Origin: Marinobacter sp. HL-58
GTDB taxonomy: Bacteria; Pseudomonadota; Gammaproteobacteria; Pseudomonadales; Oleiphilaceae
Length of the DNA stretch: 64,000 nucleotides
Assembly (NCBI RefSeq): GCF_001314605.1
Contig: NZ_LIHP01000011.1
Span: forward strand, 1 to 64,000
Direction: 5' to 3'
The translations under genes were made by a program, and so were the position numbers. The notes below the pieces were generated by a model that searched no databases, was not told where the DNA came from, and worked only from the letters and a program-made list of their open reading frames with translations. Numbering within the stretch: the stretch's first letter is position 1; each line of letters opens with the position of its first letter. Shown in pieces: positions 9,377-18,298 of the stretch.

Positions 9377-10165
9377 ATCAAACTTTATCACCGTCCTCAT
9401 GTTCTTATTGTTTCCGGCCTTGATCCGTCGGGGGGAGCCGGCATCCAGGCTGACATTCAGGCCGTTACGGCCCTGGGTTGCCACCCTTTGCCAGTGCTTT
9501 CATGCCTGACCGTGCAGGATACCCGCAACGTCTATAACGCCACCGCGACAGACCCGGAGATTATCCGCCAGCAACTGGAATGTCTGGCGGCAGACTCCCC
9601 CATTCATGCCATAAAAACCGGCGCGCTGGGCAATGCCGCTGTGGTGGATGTGCTGGTGGATTTCCTGGCGGACCATCCGGAGGTGCCGCTGATTACCGAT
9701 CCGGTCATCAAGGCCGCCGGCGGCGGAGACCTGGCCGACGAAGTCCTGATTGACCGCATGAAGGGTCGCCTGTTCCCCCGCGCCGAGATCATCACACCCA
9801 ATGGTATCGAGCTTGCCCTGCTCGGTGGTGACAACGACGAAGCCCGTTCAGCCCTGAACCTTCTGGCGACCGGCTGCCAGTCCGTACTGGCCACCGGAGG
9901 GCATGGCGAAGGCGAGGAAATCATCAATACCCTCTATGCCCCGGACCATGAACCCCTGCACTTCTACATCGAGCGTATTGGTGGCGAGTACCATGGCACC
10001 GGCTGCACGCTGGCAGCTTCCATTGCTGCAGGCAGAGCTTCCGGGCTCTCGGTCCGTGCGGCGATAGCCCAGGCCCAGAACTATGTGCTGCGGGCCATAC
10101 GGCATGCCCTGAAAGTCGGTGAGGGCCAACCGGTACCGGACCGGGGCATCCCATGGGAGAACTGA
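9377..10165 (+). CDS. thiD: Hydroxymethylpyrimidine (phosphate) kinase ThiD, non-canonical start
   Basis: Thiamine-synthesis kinase that phosphorylates HMP and HMP-phosphate. The ribokinase-fold protein has the N-terminal GLDPSGGAGIQAD substrate loop and the C-terminal GTGCTL anion-hole motif. The frame has no ATG, GTG or TTG before 9488, and a start there would delete the GLDPSGGAG loop. A strong GAGGAG ribosome site (9364-9369) sits 7 bases ahead of an ATC at 9377 followed by AAACTTTATCAC, so translation most likely begins at that ATC (262 residues, normal length). Either a rare start codon, a G-to-C mutation of ATG, or a sequence error explains this. The gene overlaps thiE by 13 bp. Confidence 0.88.
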   Translation: MKLYHRPHVLIVSGLDPSGGAGIQADIQAVTALGCHPLPVLSCLTVQDTRNVYNATATDPEIIRQQLECLAADSPIHAIKTGALGNAAVVDVLVDFLADHPEVPLITDPVIKAAGGGDLADEVLIDRMKGRLFPRAEIITPNGIELALLGGDNDEARSALNLLATGCQSVLATGGHGEGEEIINTLYAPDHEPLHFYIERIGGEYHGTGCTLAASIAAGRASGLSVRAAIAQAQNYVLRAIRHALKVGEGQPVPDRGIPWEN

Positions 10166-10848
10166 GCACCAACGCCATGGCCAAGGGGCTGCGGCCCGGC
10201 CTCTATGCCATTACCGACAGCCAGCTGTTACCGGCAGACAGGCTGCTGGCAGCGGTGGAAGCGGCACTGCGGGGCGGTGCCGTGCTGGTTCAGTACCGCG
10301 AGAAGCGGGCGCCACATCCCGAGCGTCTGCGGCAGGCCAGAAATCTGGCGACGCTGTGCAGAGAGGCAGGCGTGCCGCTGATCATCAACGACGACCCCGA
10401 CCTGGCCCGGCGCTGCGGCGCGGCCGGTGTTCATCTGGGGCAATCCGACAGTTCCCTGGTTTCCGCCAGGCAACAGCTCGGCGAACATGCGATCATAGGC
10501 GCCACGTGCCATGCCGATCTGGCCCTGGCCGCAAACGCAGACCGTGACGGCGCCGACTACCTGGCCTTTGGCCGGTTTTTCAACTCGACAACCAAGCCGG
10601 ATGCGCCAGCGGCAGACCCCACGGTTCTGGCCAGCGCCAGGCAGTTCGGCAAGCCGGTGACCGCCATTGGCGGCATCACCGTGGATAACGGCGAATCCCT
10701 GATCCGTGCCGGTGCCGACCAGCTGGCGGTGATTGGTGGCCTGTTCCACGGCGACCTGGCTTCCATCGAGGAACGGGCACGCCAGTTTACCCGGCTGTTT
10801 GCAGCCCATCATCCACTTTTCTCATCGTCCGTACATCAGGAGTCCTGA
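10153..10848 (+). CDS. thiE: Thiamine-phosphate synthase
   Basis: Joins HMP-pyrophosphate and thiazole phosphate to give thiamine phosphate. It is a TIM barrel of 231 residues with typical motifs VQYREK, INDDPDLA, GVHLGQSD and the late AIGGIT. The start at 10153 overlaps thiD and has a GGGG stretch 8 bases ahead; the ATG at 10177 is an alternative. It directly follows thiD, the enzyme that makes its substrate, and is 3 bp ahead of hemL. No TPP riboswitch was recognised upstream of this pair. Confidence 0.95.
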   Translation: MGELSTNAMAKGLRPGLYAITDSQLLPADRLLAAVEAALRGGAVLVQYREKRAPHPERLRQARNLATLCREAGVPLIINDDPDLARRCGAAGVHLGQSDSSLVSARQQLGEHAIIGATCHADLALAANADRDGADYLAFGRFFNSTTKPDAPAADPTVLASARQFGKPVTAIGGITVDNGESLIRAGADQLAVIGGLFHGDLASIEERARQFTRLFAAHHPLFSSSVHQES

Positions 10849-10851
10849 ACC

Positions 10852-12132
10852 ATGACCCAGTCCGAAACCCTATTCGCCGAGGCTCAGAAATACATTCCCG
10901 GAGGTGTTAATTCCCCGGTCAGAGCCTTCAAGGGAGTCGGCGGTACACCGCTGTTTTTCAAACATGCCGAGGGTGCCTACCTGTTCGATGAGGATGATCG
11001 CCGTTACATCGACTACATCGGCTCCTGGGGCCCCATGATCCTCGGCCACGGCAACCAGACCATCAAGGATGCCCTGCACGCCCAGGTAGACCAGGGCATC
11101 GGTTACGGCGCGCCTACCGCCCTTGAAACCGAGATGGCGAAGAAGGTCTGTGAGCTGGTGCCTTCCATTGACCTTGTGCGCATGGTGAATTCCGGCACCG
11201 AGGCCACCATGAGCGCCGTGCGCCTGGCCCGGGGCTATACCGGCCGAGACAAGATCGTGAAGTTCGAGGGCTGCTACCACGGCCACGTGGATTCACTGCT
11301 GGTCAAGGCCGGCTCCGGTGCCCTCACGATGGGTGTGCCCAATTCCCCGGGCATTCCCGCCAGCCTGGCGGAACACACCCTGACCCTGACCTTCAACGAC
11401 ATCGACAGCGTTCGGGAAACCTTTGCAAAAATGGGCGACGACATTGCCGCCATCATCGTCGAACCGGTTGCCGGCAACATGAACTGCATCCCGCCGGTAC
11501 CGGGTTTCCTCGAAGGATTACGGGAAGTGTGTGACGAGCATGGCACGGTGCTGATCTTCGACGAAGTCATGACCGGTTTCCGGGTATCCCTGGGAGGCGC
11601 CCAGGGCTTTTACGGCGTCACCCCGGATCTTACCGCACTGGGCAAGGTCATCGGTGGCGGCCTGCCGGTGGGTGCGTTCGGCGGCAAGCGGGAAATCATG
11701 GAGCATATCTCTCCCCTGGGGCCGGTGTACCAGGCCGGTACACTCAGCGGAAACCCGCTGGCCATGTGCGCCGGGCTGGCGACACTGAACGCCATTTCCG
11801 AACCCGGCTTCCACGACCGCCTGACCGAGAAAACCAATGCCGTTCGCGATGGACTGAAAGAAGCTGCAGACAGCACCGGCATCCCCCTGGCGGTGCAGAG
11901 TGCCGGCGCCATGTTCGGCTTCTTTTTCACCGATGCGCCGGCCATTACCCGCTTTGACCAGGTCATGGCCTGCGATGTGGAGCGATTCAGGAAGTTCTTC
12001 CAGGGTATGCTCCGGGAAGGCGTCTATCTCGCACCCTCGGCCTTCGAGGCCGGCTTCACCAGTGCCGCCCTGACGGATGAGGACATTCACCAGACCATCG
12101 AAGCAGCACGCCGGGTAATGGCCACACTCTGA
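10852..12132 (+). CDS. hemL: Glutamate-1-semialdehyde 2,1-aminomutase
   Basis: PLP enzyme of the C5 pathway that converts glutamate-1-semialdehyde to 5-aminolevulinate, the first tetrapyrrole precursor. It has 426 residues, the family norm. The PLP lysine K265 lies in [18 protein letters not shown], and the cofactor-binding segment FDEVMTGFR precedes it. It sits 3 bp after thiE. A GC-rich hairpin lies 20 bp downstream of its stop. Pairing thiE and hemL is also the Pseudomonas arrangement. Confidence 0.98.
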   Translation: MTQSETLFAEAQKYIPGGVNSPVRAFKGVGGTPLFFKHAEGAYLFDEDDRRYIDYIGSWGPMILGHGNQTIKDALHAQVDQGIGYGAPTALETEMAKKVCELVPSIDLVRMVNSGTEATMSAVRLARGYTGRDKIVKFEGCYHGHVDSLLVKAGSGALTMGVPNSPGIPASLAEHTLTLTFNDIDSVRETFAKMGDDIAAIIVEPVAGNMNCIPPVPGFLEGLREVCDEHGTVLIFDEVMTGFRVSLGGAQGFYGVTPDLTALGKVIGGGLPVGAFGGKREIMEHISPLGPVYQAGTLSGNPLAMCAGLATLNAISEPGFHDRLTEKTNAVRDGLKEAADSTGIPLAVQSAGAMFGFFFTDAPAITRFDQVMACDVERFRKFFQGMLREGVYLAPSAFEAGFTSAALTDEDIHQTIEAARRVMATL

Positions 12133-12152
12133 CGCCTGTGACACCAGAGAAA

Positions 12153-12174
12153 CTTCCGGGCTGCGGCCCGGAAG
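12153..12174 (+). terminator. Hairpin after hemL (possible terminator without T-run)
   Basis: CTTCCGGGC-TGCG-GCCCGGAAG forms a perfect 9-bp stem with a 4-base loop 20 bp after the hemL stop. No run of T follows (CCTACC), so it is either an imperfect terminator or an mRNA 3'-end stabilising hairpin. Confidence 0.5.
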
Positions 12175-13387
<1,213 letters not shown>

Positions 13388-13426
13388 TCTCAGGCCCTGG
13401 CCGGGAATGGACGCCCGGCCATCACA

Positions 13427-14695
13427 TCAGAACCCCATCTCGATACCCACCATTGCCTCGCGGCGGCTGTAGTCGTAGCGCTCAATAGTGCTGCGGTTAT
13501 TCACCATGTTCAGTTCCGCCAGAACCAGCCACGGGCCAGACAACTGATACTGGGCCAGCAACACACCCCTCAGACGATGGTCGGTACGGCGCTCGGAGAT
13601 GATATCAGCGCCCGATAACAGCCGGTGTTCATCCTGGTAGCGGGAATGGCGGTAATCCCCCCTGGCGGACAGGGATAGCCGGGCGGTCACGTAATAGCGG
13701 GCCTCCGCCGACAACAGGTTGCGTAACGGAGACACGCTGATGAACTGTTCTCCGGCCGTCAGATCCCGGCGATCGTTAAATTCGAACTGATAACGGCCAA
13801 TGAATACCCAGTTTCCGATACCTTTTTCAGCACCGGCCCCCAGGCGCAACATCTCGCCGTCGTAGGCACTGAAACCGCTCCCGCCCTGAATGGTGGAAAC
13901 CGACCCGTCAATGCTGCAGTCGTATCCGTAAGCCCCGATGCCGAAGGCGCAATCGTCGGGACGATATACCGCTTCCAGCCCGAGCTGGCGTTCCAGGGTG
14001 TCGCCGCCAAACCAGGAACTGGCGAGGCTCAGAGTGGAGGTCAGCTCCCCGGCCCCCACACCCTGCTGCCAAGCTGCGCCCGTGCTGAGGTAACTGTTGT
14101 CGAATTCGGCGTTATCCGGATACTGGCGGGTGTAGGCAACGCCAAGCAGGCTGACGCCATTGCCCAGGCGGAGATTCCCGGTCGCCAGCAGATCGGCAAA
14201 TCCACCACTCTGGTTACTGGAGGCATCGTCCGGTGTCCCGGCAATATTGTCATCGTAACCACCAACGGCGGCGAGGTAGCCACTGGCGTCAATACCATCG
14301 AATCGGCCGGGTTGCGCCTCATCAAGCTGACGACGTGCCAGCACCCTCACCTTTTCCGGTGACTCAGGCCCGGCTGCCTGTTCGAACCATTGCCGGGCAG
14401 CCGGTTCGTCACCGCCGGCCCGCTTCACCAGCCCGAGATTGAATCGGGCAAGATCCGCATGGGGAGTGTCCAGCAGTTCCATGAACACCGCTTCAGCCTC
14501 GTCATAACGCCCGAGCCGGAAGTAGACAACGCCAAGATTGTAGAGCAGTGACGGGGTTTCGAGGCCACTTGCCCTGGCCGTCTCAAAATGGGCCAGCGCC
14601 TCGTGAGGCTTGTCATCAGCGAAGGCCGCCACGCCGGCTTCAAAATCCGCGGACCCGGCTGAATCCTGGGCCACCAAAGGCGTGGCCGGCATCAT
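13427..14695 (-). CDS. TPR-containing outer-membrane beta-barrel protein, apparent frameshift in signal peptide
   Basis: Unknown function. The N-terminal third (about 15-110) contains TPR-like helices (SLLYNLGVVYFRLGRYDEAE), and the rest alternates aromatic and polar residues and ends in GIEMGF, as outer-membrane barrels do. The ATG used has no ribosome site and leaves only a stub of a signal peptide. A TTG at 14731-14733 (minus) has GGAG 6 bases upstream and starts a perfect signal peptide (MRLSSLALVF), but its frame meets this gene only if the T7 run (14702-14708) had eight Ts. The gene is therefore either frameshifted, phase-variable by slippage, or affected by a base-call error. Confidence 0.75.
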   Translation of the reverse strand: MMPATPLVAQDSAGSADFEAGVAAFADDKPHEALAHFETARASGLETPSLLYNLGVVYFRLGRYDEAEAVFMELLDTPHADLARFNLGLVKRAGGDEPAARQWFEQAAGPESPEKVRVLARRQLDEAQPGRFDGIDASGYLAAVGGYDDNIAGTPDDASSNQSGGFADLLATGNLRLGNGVSLLGVAYTRQYPDNAEFDNSYLSTGAAWQQGVGAGELTSTLSLASSWFGGDTLERQLGLEAVYRPDDCAFGIGAYGYDCSIDGSVSTIQGGSGFSAYDGEMLRLGAGAEKGIGNWVFIGRYQFEFNDRRDLTAGEQFISVSPLRNLLSAEARYYVTARLSLSARGDYRHSRYQDEHRLLSGADIISERRTDHRLRGVLLAQYQLSGPWLVLAELNMVNNRSTIERYDYSRREAMVGIEMGF

Positions 14696-14873
14696 CAGGG
14701 CAAAAAAACGAGGGCTAAACTTGAAAGGCGCAAGCCTTGCTCCGGGGTAACGGTTGTTATCCGATGGCCCACACCGGAGATCGCTCGGTTAGTGGGCCGG
14801 CAAACCCGGGAGTATAGCAAGGGAAGCAGCAGATCACCGCATCAGGAAAGCGTTATGAAAATCTGGCAGGGAG

Positions 14874-15245
14874 TTATGGCAGCTCGGGCCGCTCCGGGCG
14901 GTTCGATGGGTCCGGGCGATCAGGGAGCTCGGGGCGACCGCGTTGCTCGTTCCGTTCACGAACTTCCCGCGCCCGTTCGGTGGCAGTCCGAGCCGCTTCA
15001 CGGCCCCGCTGACGTGCTTCGCGGGCATTTTCCGCAGGCTCTCCCGCGTTGCTGTCCCGACGCTCAAGCGCCACGGGTTCGCGCAGTTCAATCTCACGGA
15101 CAACGGATTCCGTCAGGTTGGTATCGTCTGTAACCATCCGCATGGTCACGCCCATATCATCGTCCGCAACCACTGCGGCAGGTGTCAGTATCAGCAACCC
15201 GATACTTCCGAAAGCAGCCACACTCTTCCAACCCCAGGGTTTCAT
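14874..15245 (-). CDS. Small secreted charged protein, ECF-sigma operon
   Basis: Unrecognised 123-residue protein. It has a signal peptide (about residues 1-27, cleavage near VVADD), then a region with many E, R and A residues likely to form a helix (about 65-100) and a proline-rich tail of RPE/RPD repeats. Its ATG overlaps the stop of the anti-sigma gene by 4 bp (15242-15245), so it is the third gene of the sigma/anti-sigma operon. It is presumably an envelope protein made under the sigma factor's control; no function can be named. Confidence 0.7.
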   Translation of the reverse strand: MKPWGWKSVAAFGSIGLLILTPAAVVADDDMGVTMRMVTDDTNLTESVVREIELREPVALERRDSNAGEPAENAREARQRGREAARTATERAREVRERNEQRGRPELPDRPDPSNRPERPELP

Positions 15246-15946
15246 GATGAAGGCTCCGGCTTTCCGTTCACAGCAGCGCCATCAAGGCTGGTGCGGAATG
15301 TCTTGGTTCTGCGGCCGTCATCGAGATGAGCAACCAGCTCTCCCTCACCCGCAAACAGAATATTAAGTGGCAGATTGACCACGTTCTCACCTTTATCCAG
15401 ATCCACTTTCCAGCTCAGCCGCTGATGCCCGGGGTAATCCGAAACTTCCACGTTCGGCGGCAACTCCACCGTCAGAGTGACCCCTTCAAGGGCCTCCGTT
15501 GAGCTGAAGGCCAGCCGGACATTCCGGGCAACCGGCTCGGCTACCACAGTCCTGGCATCGGCGGCCTGCTCCTCATCGGAGAGCGCCAGATCCGCACCGG
15601 AGTCCGTGCCTGATTGCCAGCCGAACCCCAACGCAATACCCACAACCAGGGCCGCCGCGACGGCACCACCGGCTACGGGGGTGCTCCAGCCATGGCCGGA
15701 AGAACCTGCCCGGGACCGCCCGCCTTTGCCTGTGGCAGCCCCCAGCACCCGTGCCTCGAATCCGGACGACGGGGACGGCACCGCCTGGGTGTCATGCAGT
15801 GAATCGAAAATGGCTTTTTCGTTATGTGCGGCGATGGAACAATCATTACACATGGCAATATGCTGCTCAATGCGGCTGGCCTGCGCCGCAGAAAGTTCGC
15901 CCCTGATCCAGGAACGCAGATTGTTCTTGCATTCGTTACACTGCAT
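15242..15946 (-). CDS. Zinc-finger anti-sigma factor
   Basis: Membrane-spanning inhibitor of the sigma factor encoded just upstream. The N-terminal zf-HC2 domain has the ligands C3/C6 and a later HxxxCxxC (HIAMCNDC), one transmembrane helix (about 90-112) and a periplasmic sensor domain. The ATG at 15946 is preferred because GAGGTG lies 6 bases upstream; in-frame starts at 15952 and 15970 exist but have poor ribosome sites. It lies 10 bp after the sigma gene and overlaps the small secreted protein by 4 bp. Confidence 0.85.
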   Translation of the reverse strand: MQCNECKNNLRSWIRGELSAAQASRIEQHIAMCNDCSIAAHNEKAIFDSLHDTQAVPSPSSGFEARVLGAATGKGGRSRAGSSGHGWSTPVAGGAVAAALVVGIALGFGWQSGTDSGADLALSDEEQAADARTVVAEPVARNVRLAFSSTEALEGVTLTVELPPNVEVSDYPGHQRLSWKVDLDKGENVVNLPLNILFAGEGELVAHLDDGRRTKTFRTSLDGAAVNGKPEPSS

Positions 15947-15956
15947 TTTCATCACC

Positions 15957-16544
15957 TCATTGTTCCACACGCCCGGCCTGCTGAAAAAGTTCCGGTCTCT
16001 CCAGCAGTTTTTTCTTCAGCGATGCGCGGCAACGATGAACCCTTGATTTCACCGTACCCACCGGTATTTCAAGCACCCGGGCAATGTCCTCCTGGCTCCA
16101 CCCATCCACATCATGGAGCAGCATCAGTGTGCGCATATCCGGATCCAGTTCCTGAATGACCGAATCCATCACCGGCTTCAGACGCCCGGCACTGATCTGC
16201 TCCGCCAGCTCCGGAACATCCGCTGCGTAGGAATCCAGAAAGGTGGCCTGCTGATCCGGCTCCGCCACATCACTCACCGGCCGGTCCGCACGGCGGCCCC
16301 GTCGCCGCACCTGATCGATAAAATGCCGGTACAGCACCCGGTTAAGCCACGGCCGCAACTGCTCGATACCCTCCAGCTCTTCAAGCCGGGGGTAGAGTTT
16401 CACCACCACGTCCTGGACCAGGTCCTCCGCATCCTGCTGCTGCCCCGCCAGCCGGAAGGCAAAACGGTACATGGCCTCCAGATGAGGCTGGACCAGCTTT
16501 TCAAATCTTTTGGAACGGGAAGGTCTGAAGGGAAGTAATGCCAA
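15957..16544 (-). CDS. ECF-type RNA polymerase sigma factor
   Basis: Alternative sigma factor of 195 residues with region 2 (about 18-80, including the DAEDLVQDVVVKLY segment) and region 4 (about 125-180, SQEDIARVLEIPVGTVKSRVHR), and no region 1.1 or 3. It heads the operon sigma / zinc-finger anti-sigma / small secreted protein. The signal and regulon are unknown. The divergent DUF4382 lipoprotein and the TPR barrel downstream are candidate targets by position only. Confidence 0.92.
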   Translation of the reverse strand: MALLPFRPSRSKRFEKLVQPHLEAMYRFAFRLAGQQQDAEDLVQDVVVKLYPRLEELEGIEQLRPWLNRVLYRHFIDQVRRRGRRADRPVSDVAEPDQQATFLDSYAADVPELAEQISAGRLKPVMDSVIQELDPDMRTLMLLHDVDGWSQEDIARVLEIPVGTVKSRVHRCRASLKKKLLERPELFQQAGRVEQ

Positions 16545-16768
16545 ATCCGGTTTCCGCGCGCTCGTGAATGATCAGTTGAAAGTGGAGCATAGCGGTATCG
16601 CAAGCCCAAGTATATTGCCGGGAAAATCTTCTCCTGAGGATTTATGTGCGTCTTTTAACAAATAGTAATACTCGCCAATGGAACGCGCTTACCTCTCCCG
16701 TCGTTAGGCCTGCAGCGGCATAGAAAAATGCATGCAGACCCGGATAAATCAAACAACGGAGTTTTATT

Positions 16769-17674
16769 ATGAATCATTCTCTCAAGGTCTTTACCGTCAC
16801 GGCCCTTGCCAGTGCGCTTGCCGCCTGTGGTGGCGGTGGAAGTGGCGACGGCGATTCTACTGGCACTGCATCATTTGACCTGACAGATGCTGCCGTCGAC
16901 AGTGTCCAGGCAGTGAACATTACGGTGGTTGGCGTTGAATTGCAGCCTGCCGACGGGGAGAGAATCAGCTTTGATGTAGAAAATCCTGATCTTGAAAACA
17001 TCAACCTCCTTGATCTCCAGAACGGCTCTGTTGAAGCTCTTTTGAGTGACCAAGAGCTTCCAGCTGGGGAGTACGAGTGGATTCGCCTGAAACTCGGCGA
17101 TCAGAGCACTTTTACAGTTATTGATGATAATGGCGGCACTAATGATCTTTTCGTGCCTTCCGGTGACCAGCGCGGCCTCCAGACGTCCGGATTCGTTGTG
17201 CCAGCAGGAGGGACGGTAAACTTTACTATAGACTTTGATGTCCGAAAGTCTCTGGTAAACCCTCCCGGGCTTAACAGCTATTTGCTCAAACCTGTACTGA
17301 GGCTGGTGGACAACGCCGAAGTAGGTACCATCAAGGGCACTATTGGCCAAACACTTCTGTCGACTTGTGAAGATGCCAACTCTTACGCGGGCGGCGTATA
17401 CATCTACGAAGGAAGCGACGTAACGCCAGACGATCTTGGCAGCGAGAACGAGCCATTGGTCGTTGCACCAGTGGACACAGAGTCCGGCGATTATGATTAC
17501 ACCGCTGCGTTCCTTCCAGCGGGTGATTACACCGTTGCATATACCTGTGACATGGATGAACGCCAAGATGAGGACGGCAACATGATTGACGAGGATCTCG
17601 ATTTCACTCCTGGCGTCAATGCTGAAGTCATCGAAGGCGAAGAAACAACGGTCGATTTGACAGCTGCAGACTAA
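16769..17674 (+). CDS. DUF4382 lipoprotein
   Basis: Unknown function. The 301-residue precursor has a lipoprotein signal peptide ending in a lipobox (LAAC, lipidated C20) followed by a glycine/serine-rich linker, so it should be anchored to the outer membrane. A DUF4382 domain (about 32-160; starts ASFDLTDAAVDSVQAVNITV) is followed by a second beta-rich domain (about 170-300) that may be carbohydrate- or metal-binding in style, with an acidic C-terminus. It is divergent from the ECF sigma gene across a 224-bp intergenic region and ends in a strong terminator. Confidence 0.85.
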   Translation: MNHSLKVFTVTALASALAACGGGGSGDGDSTGTASFDLTDAAVDSVQAVNITVVGVELQPADGERISFDVENPDLENINLLDLQNGSVEALLSDQELPAGEYEWIRLKLGDQSTFTVIDDNGGTNDLFVPSGDQRGLQTSGFVVPAGGTVNFTIDFDVRKSLVNPPGLNSYLLKPVLRLVDNAEVGTIKGTIGQTLLSTCEDANSYAGGVYIYEGSDVTPDDLGSENEPLVVAPVDTESGDYDYTAAFLPAGDYTVAYTCDMDERQDEDGNMIDEDLDFTPGVNAEVIEGEETTVDLTAAD

Positions 17675-17692
17675 TTGAAAGGCCTTGCTCAT

Positions 17693-17720
17693 AATCCCCG
17701 CCACTGGCGGGGATTTTTTT
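17693..17720 (+). terminator. Rho-independent terminator of DUF4382 gene
   Basis: AATCCCCGCC (17693-17702), ACT loop, GGCGGGGATT (17706-17715) and T up to 17720 form a perfect 10-bp stem followed by a T-run. It is 19 bp after the DUF4382 stop and separates it from the convergent lipoprotein gene. Confidence 0.95.
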
Positions 17721-17722
17721 AT

Positions 17723-18298
17723 CTACAGACTAGCTGCCCTCTCCTCCGCCTGATCCGCCCCGGCCACATTCCCCCGGGCACGACGAATATCCGCCAGCAA
17801 CAACCAGCCCGAACGCTGCAGTGCCGCATCACTGCCTGCCAGTGACAGCCCTTTCAGGGTGAACTGCTCCGCCGAGCCCAGTTGATCCAGCGCCACATAG
17901 GCTTCCGAGAGTTTGAAGTAAACTGCAGCGGAGCGTGGTGCTATGCGCTGTGCCCGCTCCAGTTGCGCGACCGCAGCCTCGGTATCGCCCTCGGCCATAA
18001 GGCTGTCTGCCCGCTGGATCAGGCTTTTGGCAGCCGGCGAGAGTACATCGCCTTCTTCCTGGTAGCTCGGTGAGCTTCGCTCTGGCTCCACCACCGGTTC
18101 CTCGGGCTGCTCGCTCTTGCGCTCGACCCTTGGTTCGTCACTTTCTTCGGTGGTTCTGGGCGGCTCCGGGGCTTCGTCGTCGGACGAGGCGCCGCCGGCG
18201 GGCACATAGATGGAACCACCACCGGGGCCGGAGGCACAGCCAGCCAGTGTAAGCGCCAGGGCAAGGAGCCCGGCATATCGGAATGTGTTCATTTTCAT
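17723..18298 (-). CDS. TPR lipoprotein downstream of mrcB
   Basis: 191-residue lipoprotein: signal peptide with lipobox LAGC (C21), a disordered acidic/proline-rich linker (about 35-85) and two to three TPR helices (about 88-170). The ATG overlaps the mrcB stop by 4 bp (ATGA), so it is translationally coupled to the class A penicillin-binding protein. The same pairing occurs in Pseudomonas. By position it may assist PBP1b, as the CpoB/LpoB-type lipoproteins do elsewhere; that is inference and the sequence is not an LpoB. Confidence 0.82.
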   Translation of the reverse strand: MKMNTFRYAGLLALALTLAGCASGPGGGSIYVPAGGASSDDEAPEPPRTTEESDEPRVERKSEQPEEPVVEPERSSPSYQEEGDVLSPAAKSLIQRADSLMAEGDTEAAVAQLERAQRIAPRSAAVYFKLSEAYVALDQLGSAEQFTLKGLSLAGSDAALQRSGWLLLADIRRARGNVAGADQAEERAASL

